DNA of 22,028 bases from JAAYCU01 sp964642815. Its GTDB lineage: Bacteria > Planctomycetota > Phycisphaerae > UBA1845 > PWPN01. A model generated the notes under the pieces. That model worked only from the letters and a program-made list of their open reading frames with translations, did not search any database and was not told the origin of the DNA. The DNA is taken from assembly GCA_964642815.1 (NCBI GenBank), contig CAZXSA010000063.1, positions 1-22,028 on the forward strand, given 5' to 3'. The translations under genes and the position numbers were made by a program. Below are positions 1-5,985 of this stretch, in pieces. Every line of letters begins with the position of its first letter. Within the stretch, counting starts at the first letter, position 1.

Positions 1-48
1 ATGCCGGGTCTTCCAACCCCCACCCGACTTCCGACCCCGACCCGGCAT
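1..48. repeat. 10-bp inverted repeat with G-rich spacer
   Basis: ATGCCGGGTC (1-10) is the exact reverse complement of GACCCGGCAT (39-48). On the minus strand this lies just beyond the stop codon of the citrate-synthase-like gene. It could form a stem-loop after that transcript, but no T-run follows, so it is not a classical intrinsic terminator. The 28-nt spacer is C-rich on the plus strand, and the minus strand has several runs of three to five G. The left arm begins at base 1, so the element may extend outside the window. Confidence 0.5.
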
Positions 49-66
49 TCGCCTCCTTCCTTCTTT

Positions 67-1449
67 CTACTTTTTGCACTTCGCGTACAGCTCCGGCAGG
101 TGCGTTTTAACCTGCTCGGCCAGCTCGTTATCGGTGATGGCCGACATGCGGCCGTGGACGTTGTACTGGTCCATCACCCATTTCTGAATCTTGAAGATAT
201 GGGTGAGCTTGACCTCGTCGGGGGTACCTTTGGTGCCGAGGAAATCGTTGACCCAGTAGGCGATGCCGTCGGTACCTGTCTTGTCGGTGATGGCCACCTG
301 CGGCGGGCGGTCCAGCAGGGTAGTGGTGTCGAAGATGTTGTAAATCCGCTCCTCGCGGCGCAGGCCGCCGGCGTGGATGCCCGCCCGCGTGGTGTTGAAG
401 TGCTTGCCAGCGAACGGATAATTTTCCGGAATCTCGAAACCGATGCTCTGCATGTACCGGGCGATTTCGGTGATCATCCGGGTCTCGATTCCGCACAAAT
501 CGCCTTTCAGGGCGACGTACTCCATGATCGCGCCTTCCAGCGGCGGGTTGCCGGTGCGTTCGCCGTAACCGAACATGGTCGCATTCAGGGCGTTACAGCC
601 GTACAGCCAGGCGGTAGTCCCGTTGATGTGCACTTTGTGGAAATCGTTGTGTCCGTGCCACTCCAACCGCTGTGGCGGGATTCCGCACTCGTTATTCATG
701 TACCAGCACAGCTTGGCGATCGAGCGCGGCTCCGCCGAATTCGGATAGCCGATACCGAAGCCCATCGTGTCGCACAGCCGGACCTTGACCTTCAGATGGT
801 CCGGCACCTGTTCGCTGAGTCGAGCCAGCTTCTGCACGAAGGGGAACACAAACCCTTTCCAGTCGGCCCGGGTCACGTCCTCCAGATGGCAGCGCGGGCG
901 CACGCCGGTTTCCAGGGCGGCCTCGACGACCTCGATATACTGGTCGAAGGCCTGTTGCCGGGTCTGCTTCTGTTTATAGAAAATGTGATAGTCGCTGCTG
1001 GAGGTGAGCATGCCCGATTCCTTGAGGCCGGCTTCCTTGACCAGCCGGAAATCGCCCTTGACCGCGCGGATCCAGCCGGTGATCTCCGGGAACTTGAAAC
1101 CCAGCTCGCGGCATTGGTCGAGGGCCTCGCGGTCGTTCTTGGTGTAGAGGAAAAACTCGGTCTGACGGATGACGCCCTTGGGGCCGCCGAGCTTGGCCAG
1201 CATTTCATAGATTTTCACCTGCTGCTCGACGGTGTACGGCGGCCGGGCCTGTTGCCCGTCGCGGAAGGTGGTATCCGTGATGTGAATGTCCTCTTTCACC
1301 CGGGCGGCCGGATCGAACTCGACGGTCTTGCCGTCGATGTTCTCCGTCCACTTGCCGGTGAACTTGATCAGCGGAGGCAGCACATGGGGAAAATGCTCCT
1401 CGACCAGATTCGGTTCCGCGATATCCCGAAGGGGGTATTCCTTGGCCAT
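67..1449 (-). CDS. Homocitrate/isopropylmalate-synthase family enzyme, probable Re-citrate synthase
   Basis: A DRE-TIM metallolyase that condenses an acyl-CoA with a 2-oxo acid. The usual signatures are present: DTTFRDGQQ near residues 59-67, the HxH metal ligands in WHGHND (about 265-267) and GERTGNPPLEG near 297-307. The wording of the motifs (DTTFRDGQQARPPYT, GPKGVIRQTEFFLY, TGWIRA, SSSDYHIF, RPRCHLEDVTRAD) matches, from memory, the group often annotated as isopropylmalate synthase in anaerobes such as Syntrophus and Dehalococcoides that includes Re-citrate synthase. It lacks the C-terminal LeuA regulatory domain. ATG at 1449 is preferred because AGGAG lies 7 nt upstream; ATG at 1452 is also possible. 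It starts about 50 nt after the GlmU-like gene, probably in one transcript. The family is clear; citrate rather than homocitrate or citramalate as product is inference. Confidence 0.85.
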   Translation of the reverse strand: MAKEYPLRDIAEPNLVEEHFPHVLPPLIKFTGKWTENIDGKTVEFDPAARVKEDIHITDTTFRDGQQARPPYTVEQQVKIYEMLAKLGGPKGVIRQTEFFLYTKNDREALDQCRELGFKFPEITGWIRAVKGDFRLVKEAGLKESGMLTSSSDYHIFYKQKQTRQQAFDQYIEVVEAALETGVRPRCHLEDVTRADWKGFVFPFVQKLARLSEQVPDHLKVKVRLCDTMGFGIGYPNSAEPRSIAKLCWYMNNECGIPPQRLEWHGHNDFHKVHINGTTAWLYGCNALNATMFGYGERTGNPPLEGAIMEYVALKGDLCGIETRMITEIARYMQSIGFEIPENYPFAGKHFNTTRAGIHAGGLRREERIYNIFDTTTLLDRPPQVAITDKTGTDGIAYWVNDFLGTKGTPDEVKLTHIFKIQKWVMDQYNVHGRMSAITDNELAEQVKTHLPELYAKCKK

Positions 1450-1501
1450 CATCAATCTCCTGCATCGTCATGTAATGTCTGATGGTACGCCGCCGCCGAG
1501 C

Positions 1502-2776
1502 TCAGCCGCCGGACGATTCCGACGAACGGACCAGCATGCGCCGCCCTCGACGGACGTAATCCATACGATCCTCCGAGGTCAGTTTGAACAGGTAGCGGTA
1601 AAGAGTTTCGTCGTCTTCGGTCATTTGCACCTTGCGCCGGGACATGGCCATCCGGGCGGTATTGAGCAGCGCGCCCAATCCAAAGCCCTTGCTGACTACG
1701 CCGTTGAGAAACCAGCCGAACGGCGGAATCGTCTTGGGCAGGGGGGCTCCGGTGGCGACCAGGACGGCCATGGTGCCTACCACCGTACCGGTATTGAGCA
1801 GCGTGCCGATACTCGTTTTGACATGATCGCCAATGAAACTGCCCACCTTGGTCGAGCCGGTATCGATGGTGTCGTTGCCCATCTTGACGCTGACCGTGGT
1901 GTAATCGTTTTTCAGGTCGCTGTTAGTGGTCAAGGCCCCGAGGTTGACCCACTCGCCGACATAGGCGTGACCGAGAAAACCATCGTGGTACTTGTTGGAG
2001 TAGCCGTGGATGACGCTCTCCTCCACCTCGCCGCCGACCCGGCACATCGGTCCGATGCTGCACCCCTCGCGGACCTTGGCCCCAAGGAGGATACTCTTGG
2101 CTCCGAGATAACAGGGCCCCTCGACGCGGGTGTAAGGATGGATTTCGCAACCGGCCTCGATGGTGATCGGACCGTTGCGCGTATCCAGACAAACAAACGG
2201 GTGAATATCCGCGTCCTTACCCACAAAGAGCTGGTCGCGCGAACCGAAGACGACCGACGACTCGTGCATCTTGCCTTCGATGCCTTTTTTACCGGCCGCC
2301 TGGAAGTCGGCGGTGATTTCGTGCGGACTGGCCAGCATGACATCCCAGATGTAGTTGAACCAGGTACCCTCGAATTCGGCTCGGGGCGCTTTGGCGGCCG
2401 CCGCGACCAAGGCCGCGTAATCCTTAACCCCGCCGAGGTCGGCGGTCGTTCGCCAGGCGGCCAATTGCTCGCCTTTCCAGAGGGCGACGGCGTCCTTGGG
2501 GGGCCTGAACCCGGTTCCGCCAATCCGAGCGTTGAGCAGCAGAACCTCCTGTCCCTTGCAGCCGCCCAGGTCGTTAACCGCGGCCGATGGATAACGCCGA
2601 GCCACGGTCGGCTGGAGATAGTCCCGTACCAGCAGGGCATCCACTTTCCCGCCGGCGGCGCGGGCCAGTTTGTCGGCCAGGCTGGCCGCTCCGCATTTCA
2701 ATTCAAACACGCCGCGGACAAAACAAATCGGAAAGAAACGATCGGATTGATCGTCCTCGAAGATCACCAGTTTCAT
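1502..2776 (-). CDS. GlmU-like sugar nucleotidyltransferase / acetyltransferase
   Basis: A 424-residue protein like the alternative bacterial GlmU family (UDP-N-acetylglucosamine diphosphorylase / glucosamine-1-phosphate N-acetyltransferase type). The N-terminus MKLVIFEDD...FFPICFVRGVFELKCG is the divergent nucleotidyltransferase-like start of this family. Residues about 185-340 have the hexapeptide periodicity of a left-handed beta-helix acyltransferase (for example IEAGCEIHPYTRVEG, LGAKSILLGAKVREG). A charged helical tail of about 45 residues follows. The frame is open upstream to 2902, but ATG at 2776 is preceded by GGGAG at 7 nt and begins the family-like sequence. Expected role: supply of UDP-GlcNAc or a related nucleotide sugar for the envelope. 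The divergent nagB handles the same amino-sugar pool. Exact substrate is uncertain. Confidence 0.8.
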   Translation of the reverse strand: MKLVIFEDDQSDRFFPICFVRGVFELKCGAASLADKLARAAGGKVDALLVRDYLQPTVARRYPSAAVNDLGGCKGQEVLLLNARIGGTGFRPPKDAVALWKGEQLAAWRTTADLGGVKDYAALVAAAAKAPRAEFEGTWFNYIWDVMLASPHEITADFQAAGKKGIEGKMHESSVVFGSRDQLFVGKDADIHPFVCLDTRNGPITIEAGCEIHPYTRVEGPCYLGAKSILLGAKVREGCSIGPMCRVGGEVEESVIHGYSNKYHDGFLGHAYVGEWVNLGALTTNSDLKNDYTTVSVKMGNDTIDTGSTKVGSFIGDHVKTSIGTLLNTGTVVGTMAVLVATGAPLPKTIPPFGWFLNGVVSKGFGLGALLNTARMAMSRRKVQMTEDDETLYRYLFKLTSEDRMDYVRRGRRMLVRSSESSGG

Positions 2777-3218
2777 GAACAATCTCCCACCAGACAGTTC
2801 GTCGGTCGCATGGACAAGTAGAGACACCGAGCCGGGACTTTCACGATGGCCCCGCCGGGCATGGGCGACCATGCCGACGATCGTCGGCCGGTCCGAAAGC
2901 ATCCATGCGGAAACATTTGATTGGCCTCGGGGCGCGGCCCTGCGCGACCCTATGTTTTGCGGCCCGTACTTATACCCGCCCGCGCAGCGGCTCGCAACTT
3001 TTCACCCCCGTCTCATTTCCCCAATGCTGGCCTCCGCTTTACATCCCCGATCATTGGCGGCTATCATGGCTCGCCGCAAGAACGCGGATCAAACCGCTTT
3101 TTAGGAGCCCCCGGAAAAAGGGTCTGGTAGCGCCGAGGTACGTAGACTCTAAGGTTCCGTTGGATGCTCCTGACTAAAACCGGAATGAACGAATTATTTC
3201 AGACAATAGGAGAAACGC
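2777..3218. other. Divergent intergenic region, GlmU-like gene / nagB
   Basis: This 442-nt stretch separates the divergent GlmU-like gene and nagB, so it must hold both promoters. I see no convincing -35/-10 pair on either strand. GCGG (3084-3087) and CCGC (3094-3097) form a short stem followed by five T, only a weak terminator-like signal. The open frames across it (2905-3177 and overlapping ones) have no family resemblance and unconvincing composition, and I do not call them genes. The nagB ribosome-binding site AGGAG is at 3208-3212. Confidence 0.5.
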
Positions 3219-4025
3219 ATGGAAGTCATTATCACCAAATCGTACGAGGAAATGGGCAAGCTGGCCGCCAGTATCATCGCCCAGCAGTTGATGCGCAAGC
3301 CCAACTCCGTTCTCGGGTTGGCCACCGGTTCGACCCCCGTCAGTACGTATGATGAACTGGTTTGCCTGCACAAGGAACAGGGCTTGGATTTCTCCAAGGC
3401 GATGACCTTTAATTTGGACGAATATCTCGGCCTGCCGCCCTCGCACCCACAGAGTTACCGCTATTTCATGGATCAGCACCTGTTCAACCATATCAACGTG
3501 GCCAAACGCAATATCCATGTGCCTTACGGACATGCGGCCGAGTCCGTACTGGAATTCTGCGAATGGTACGAGGAGCAGATTCGCCAGGCTGGTGGTATCG
3601 ACATTCAGCTATTAGGCATCGGGGCCGACGGGCACATCGCCTTCAATGAACCCGGTTCCTCGCTTGGCTCGCGCACCCGCCTCAAAACCCTGACCGAGCA
3701 GACCATCAAGGATAACGCTCGCTTCTTCGACAGCGCGCACGAGGTTCCGCGTTTCGCCATCACCATGGGCGTGGGCACGATCCTTGAGGCTCGGAAGATC
3801 ATCCTGGTGGCCAACGGAAAGAAGAAGGCCGATATCGTGGCCGAGTTTATCGAAGGCCCGATCACCTCCCAAGTGACGGCCAGCGCACTGCAGTTGCATC
3901 GCGATGTTCTGGTCATTCTGGACGAGGAGGCCGGCTCAAAACTGAAACGGGCCGACTATTACCGCTGGATTCTCGAACAGAAGAAGAAACTGGCCCCGGC
4001 CCTGATCGGCTGGACCTCTGCCTGA
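3219..4025 (+). CDS. nagB: Glucosamine-6-phosphate deaminase
   Basis: Converts glucosamine-6-phosphate to fructose-6-phosphate and ammonia in the cytoplasm, the entry of amino sugars into glycolysis. At 268 residues it is normal length. The phosphate-binding ATGSTP is at 35-40 and FNLDEYLGL contains the catalytic Asp67. LLGIGADGHIAFNEPGSS supplies Asp137, His139 and Glu144, matching Asp72, Asp141, His143 and Glu148 of the E. coli enzyme with a nearly constant offset. TASALQLHRD near 220-229 is the usual C-terminal signature. AGGAG is 6 nt before ATG. No nagA or sugar transporter is adjacent. Its divergent neighbour is a GlmU-like enzyme, so the two ends of GlcNAc metabolism share one intergenic region. 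Confidence 0.97.
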   Translation: MEVIITKSYEEMGKLAASIIAQQLMRKPNSVLGLATGSTPVSTYDELVCLHKEQGLDFSKAMTFNLDEYLGLPPSHPQSYRYFMDQHLFNHINVAKRNIHVPYGHAAESVLEFCEWYEEQIRQAGGIDIQLLGIGADGHIAFNEPGSSLGSRTRLKTLTEQTIKDNARFFDSAHEVPRFAITMGVGTILEARKIILVANGKKKADIVAEFIEGPITSQVTASALQLHRDVLVILDEEAGSKLKRADYYRWILEQKKKLAPALIGWTSA

Positions 4026-4121
4026 TCGCCCCGGCAAGTTTATCGGAGTTGAATTCCGAACAGCGACGTAATTTAATACGAAATAAGTAGTTACGTACAT
4101 CATTACGCTGGCGGGAGTGTC

Positions 4122-4183
4122 GGATGTTGAAATAAAGCAACATCCCGTCGCAGGCCAACATGATGGCCACCCCCGGGGATGTT
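4122..4183 (+). promoter_or_regulatory. Alternative hairpins, GGATGTT-AACATCC-GGATGTT
   Basis: GGATGTT (4122-4128) is complementary to AACATCC (4139-4145). The second block, as AACATCCC (4139-4146), is also complementary to GGGATGTT (4176-4183). The downstream fold encloses a nested stem, GGCCA (4153-4157) with TGGCC (4164-4168). The middle arm can pair with only one partner at a time, as in attenuators and riboswitches. The downstream fold is followed by a short T-rich stretch (TTTTCTGTTT), so it may simply be the nagB terminator. I recognise no known riboswitch class. Confidence 0.4.
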
Positions 4184-4375
4184 TTCTGTTTCCAGGCGTA
4201 AGACCTTTTGAGCTAATCATTTATAATCGCGTCGGGTTGTCGGGATTCTGATTTTACCACTGGCATCCCCGTTGCAAGATACAGCTTCGTCCGGGATCGA
4301 CAGTTGTGGCCTCATCAGACCCAGGTACGAGTTTGAGGGGGCATAATCAACAACTTTTTTATGGGGGAGAAGCTC
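4184..4375 (+). promoter_or_regulatory. Leader of the coiled-coil gene with a TATAAT box
   Basis: This is the second part of the 350-nt gap between nagB and the small coiled-coil gene. A perfect -10 hexamer TATAAT lies at 4222-4227, but no good -35 sits at 16-18 nt, so promoter status is tentative. It would give a leader of roughly 140 nt. The gene's ribosome-binding site GGGGGAG is at 4363-4369. An earlier short stem, TCGGA (4043-4047) with TCCGA (4055-4059), follows the nagB stop. I see no protein-coding sequence here. Confidence 0.35.
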
Positions 4376-4642
4376 ATGGACGAAACCACATTCCAAAAGA
4401 AACTCAGCGAACTGGTCGCGGAAATCGACACGTTACCCGAAGAGGAACGTCAGCGGCTGACCATGCTGGCCGAGGAGACCAAGCAGCGTCATCGCGAGCT
4501 GAAAAAGACGGTCAACACCTTGCACGAAAGTATCGATTTCCTGCGTTTGTCCATCAAGTATCTGTTATTCGATCTGGAAGCCACGCGCCGCGAGAACGCG
4601 CGTTTGCGTAAGATGCTGGAGGAGGATGCCGGCTCAATGTGA
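4376..4642 (+). CDS. Small coiled-coil protein
   Basis: An 88-residue, highly charged, almost wholly helical protein with no signal peptide or membrane segment, so probably cytoplasmic. Heptad-like spacing of Leu and Ile runs through most of its length (LPEEERQRLTMLAEETKQRH, then LHESIDFLRLSIKYLLFDLE, then TRRENARLRKML), predicting a coiled coil that probably dimerises or binds a partner. ATG at 4376 is chosen over ATG at 4361 because GGGGGAG lies 6 nt before it and overlaps the earlier codon. The phrase LRLSIKYLLFDLEATRREN recalls short hypothetical proteins conserved in planctomycetes, but this is from memory. Structured RNA-like sequence follows its stop codon directly. No function is assigned. 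Confidence 0.75.
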   Translation: MDETTFQKKLSELVAEIDTLPEEERQRLTMLAEETKQRHRELKKTVNTLHESIDFLRLSIKYLLFDLEATRRENARLRKMLEEDAGSM

Positions 4643-4869
4643 GCCGATGCTCGGCCCGGAAGCGCCATTTTTCCGGCTGTCGGGAGATAAACACCTGTTC
4701 CGCTGCAGGGGACGCGACGACAGCCGGAAGCGGTGACAGGATTCCTTTCCCGCAAGCTCTCTCCCCGCTTGCCGGGACCAACAGGGCCTCTGGAAGGATC
4801 TTGTGATACATCGGGGTGTGTCCAGAGGTTAAGAGACGAACGTCGAGGAGTATCGGCGTTCGTTTTTTT
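4643..4869 (+). ncRNA. Candidate structured RNA, four successive stem-loops
   Basis: Between the coiled-coil gene and purQ the plus strand holds a series of stems. TTCCGGCTGTCG (4671-4682) pairs with CGACAGCCGGAA (4718-4729), 12 perfect pairs around a 35-nt loop that can fold internally. CCCGCAAGC near 4749-4757 pairs with the GCTTGCCGGG beginning near 4768, with one bulge. CCTCTGGA (4787-4794) pairs with TCCAGAGG (4821-4828). An intrinsic terminator follows at 4836-4869. CCGGAA at 4656-4661 can compete for TTCCGG. It could be an independent small RNA or a long 3' UTR. I compared it by eye with tmRNA, RNase P RNA, SRP RNA and 6S RNA hallmarks and found no match. Confidence 0.45.
4836..4869 (+). 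terminator. Strong Rho-independent terminator
   Basis: ACGAACGTCGA (4836-4846) pairs with TCGGCGTTCGT (4853-4863), giving 11 pairs with one G-U, a GGAGTA loop, and a run of T ending at 4869. The T-run is only on the plus side, so it stops transcripts coming from the coiled-coil gene and structured RNA region before they run into the opposed purQ. Confidence 0.88.
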
Positions 4870-4883
4870 ATTGCGATCAGCAT

Positions 4884-4909
4884 TCAGTACTCAGTATTCA
4901 GTGGTCAGT
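4884..4909. repeat. Four TCAGT units at exact 7-bp spacing
   Basis: TCAGT occurs at 4884, 4891, 4898 and 4905, each followed by two variable bases (AC, AT, GG), giving a strict 7-bp period. It sits between the terminator and the 3' end of purQ. It could be a slipped-strand microrepeat, an iterated protein-binding site or part of a dispersed repeat. Nothing in the window decides among these. Confidence 0.6.
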
Positions 4910-4967
4910 CATTCCGCAACGGAAGACCGGCGCTATTCGGTGCTTTTCCTGCAAGGGTTATCCGGTA

Positions 4968-5750
4968 TCAAATGGATCGGGCGGTCTGGATGGCCGTCTC
5001 GAATAAAACCCGGCCGTCACCGCAGTCGGCCTTTCGCCGGGTCCATTGCGGGTGTTGGGTGGCGTGGATGTGCCGCTCCGGGTGGGGCATGAGACCCAGG
5101 ATGCGGCCGGTATCGTCGATAAGCCCGGCGATATCGCCCTCGCTACCGTTGGGATTAATGGGATATCCGCCCGGGCGGCCTTGGGCGTCGCAGTAGGTCA
5201 GGGCGGCATGCCCGCCGGCGATAACACGATCCAACGTGGCCCGGTCGGCCGCGACCAATTTTCCCTCGCCGTGGGCGATGGGCATGGCCAGAATTCGATC
5301 CGGTGGCAGAAAGGCGTTCGGCCTTCCCCCGCACCGCAGGTGAATCCAGCGATCCTCGAAACGGGCGGAGTCGTTCAGGGTCAGAGTCATGGCGGGACGC
5401 GACCCGTTCTGCTCGCCCGCCCGGGGCAGCAGACCGGCCTTGATTAATACCTGAAATCCATTGCAGATTCCCAAAATCAACTTACCCGCGGCGACGAAAT
5501 CGCGCAGGGCGTCGGACAGATAGTGGATCAACTGGACGGCCAGTATCTTGCCCGCGGAAATATCGTCACCATAGCTGAATCCGCCCGGAATGGTTAAAAT
5601 CCCATAATCGCCGAGCAGGGCGGGGCGATCCATCAGCTCGCGGATATGCACCCGAGCCGTGTCCGCTCCGACCAGTTCCCAAGCGTAAGCGGTTTCCTCA
5701 TCGCAGTTGGTGCCGGCGGTACGCAGAATAAGGACTTTGATTGCACTCAT
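4968..5750 (-). CDS. purQ: Phosphoribosylformylglycinamidine synthase, glutaminase subunit
   Basis: Releases ammonia from glutamine for PurL in purine biosynthesis (FGAR to FGAM). It is a class I glutamine amidotransferase of 260 residues. PGGFSYGDDISAGKI is at 55-69, the nucleophile Cys96 is in GICNGFQ, and the His223/Glu225 pair is in MPHPERH; MPIAHGEGK near 156-164 is typical of PurQ. Length fits the longer PurQ type that works with separate PurL and PurS subunits. Neither of those genes is adjacent, so the gene stands alone. Only a poor ribosome-binding site precedes ATG 5750, while a promoter-like pair lies just upstream, so the mRNA may be nearly leaderless. It converges on the terminator at 4836-4869. 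Confidence 0.96.
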   Translation of the reverse strand: MSAIKVLILRTAGTNCDEETAYAWELVGADTARVHIRELMDRPALLGDYGILTIPGGFSYGDDISAGKILAVQLIHYLSDALRDFVAAGKLILGICNGFQVLIKAGLLPRAGEQNGSRPAMTLTLNDSARFEDRWIHLRCGGRPNAFLPPDRILAMPIAHGEGKLVAADRATLDRVIAGGHAALTYCDAQGRPGGYPINPNGSEGDIAGLIDDTGRILGLMPHPERHIHATQHPQWTRRKADCGDGRVLFETAIQTARSI

Positions 5751-5759
5751 AGTCGATAG

Positions 5760-5789
5760 AGTTTAGATGGGAACCGACTTGCCTGCAAA
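5760..5789 (-). promoter_or_regulatory. Candidate purQ promoter
   Basis: On the minus strand TTTGCA (5784-5789) is followed after 18 nt by TAAACT (5760-5765), each 4 of 6 against the sigma-70 consensus. The -10 ends 9 nt before the purQ ATG, placing the expected start of transcription within a few bases of the start codon. No good ribosome-binding site is present. Confidence 0.4.
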
Positions 5790-5812
5790 TGCGCCGCCAC
5801 CTCAATTATGGC

Positions 5813-5850
5813 GGGTGTATCCGAAGGAAGGTGGCACAGGAAATTCCGAA
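5813..5850. repeat. Dispersed repeat, copy A (TATCCGAA...GGTGGCAC)
   Basis: About 38 nt closely resembling the sequence at 20022-20060: both share ATCCGA, TGGCAC, then GG and AATTCCGA in the same order and spacing, with scattered substitutions. Sequence just before it (ACCTCAA near 5799) also matches the other copy after a short gap. It lies in the gap between purQ and the VKOR-DsbA gene and has no coding potential I can support. Confidence 0.6.
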
Positions 5851-5882
5851 GTGACCTGAACGAACCCTGCCGTCCAGAGAAA

Positions 5883-5938
5883 TGCGGTGTCATAGCCACC
5901 GCAGTCCACGGCGGAGAGGCCTGTCGTGGCGAGACAGG
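5883..5938. repeat. Two adjacent stem-loops upstream of the VKOR gene
   Basis: TGCGGTG (5883-5889) pairs with CACCGCA (5897-5903) around a 7-nt loop. CCTGTC (5920-5925) pairs with GACAGG (5933-5938) around another 7-nt loop. Both are perfect, and neither is followed by a T-run. They follow repeat copy A, much as a hairpin follows copy B near 20113, so they may belong to the same kind of element. They could also act in the leader of the downstream gene. Confidence 0.45.
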
Positions 5939-5985
5939 ATCGAGTTGAAGCGATCGACTGATACTATGAATATGGGAGCGGTTGC

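Noticed and set aside
1..1482. 493-codon open frame on the plus strand opposite the citrate-synthase-like gene
   Set aside because: It is antisense to a gene with clear family motifs, lacks any recognisable domain, and long antisense frames are expected in GC-rich coding DNA.
1286..2821. 511-codon open frame on the plus strand opposite the GlmU-like gene
   Set aside because: It is a mirror frame of a well-supported gene; no ribosome-binding site or family resemblance.
2777..2902. Longer N-terminus for the GlmU-like protein
   Set aside because: The extra 42 residues look unlike the family, and ATG 2776 has a good ribosome-binding site right before the family-type start.
2905..3177. Possible 90-residue gene in the divergent intergenic region
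   Set aside because: Arg/Pro-rich composition without motif; overlapping frames of similar length occur on the same stretch.
4643..4869. 6S, SRP, tmRNA or RNase P RNA
   Set aside because: The ends do not pair as in 6S, the SRP tetraloop context is absent, there is no tag frame or tRNA-like end, and RNase P core motifs are missing.
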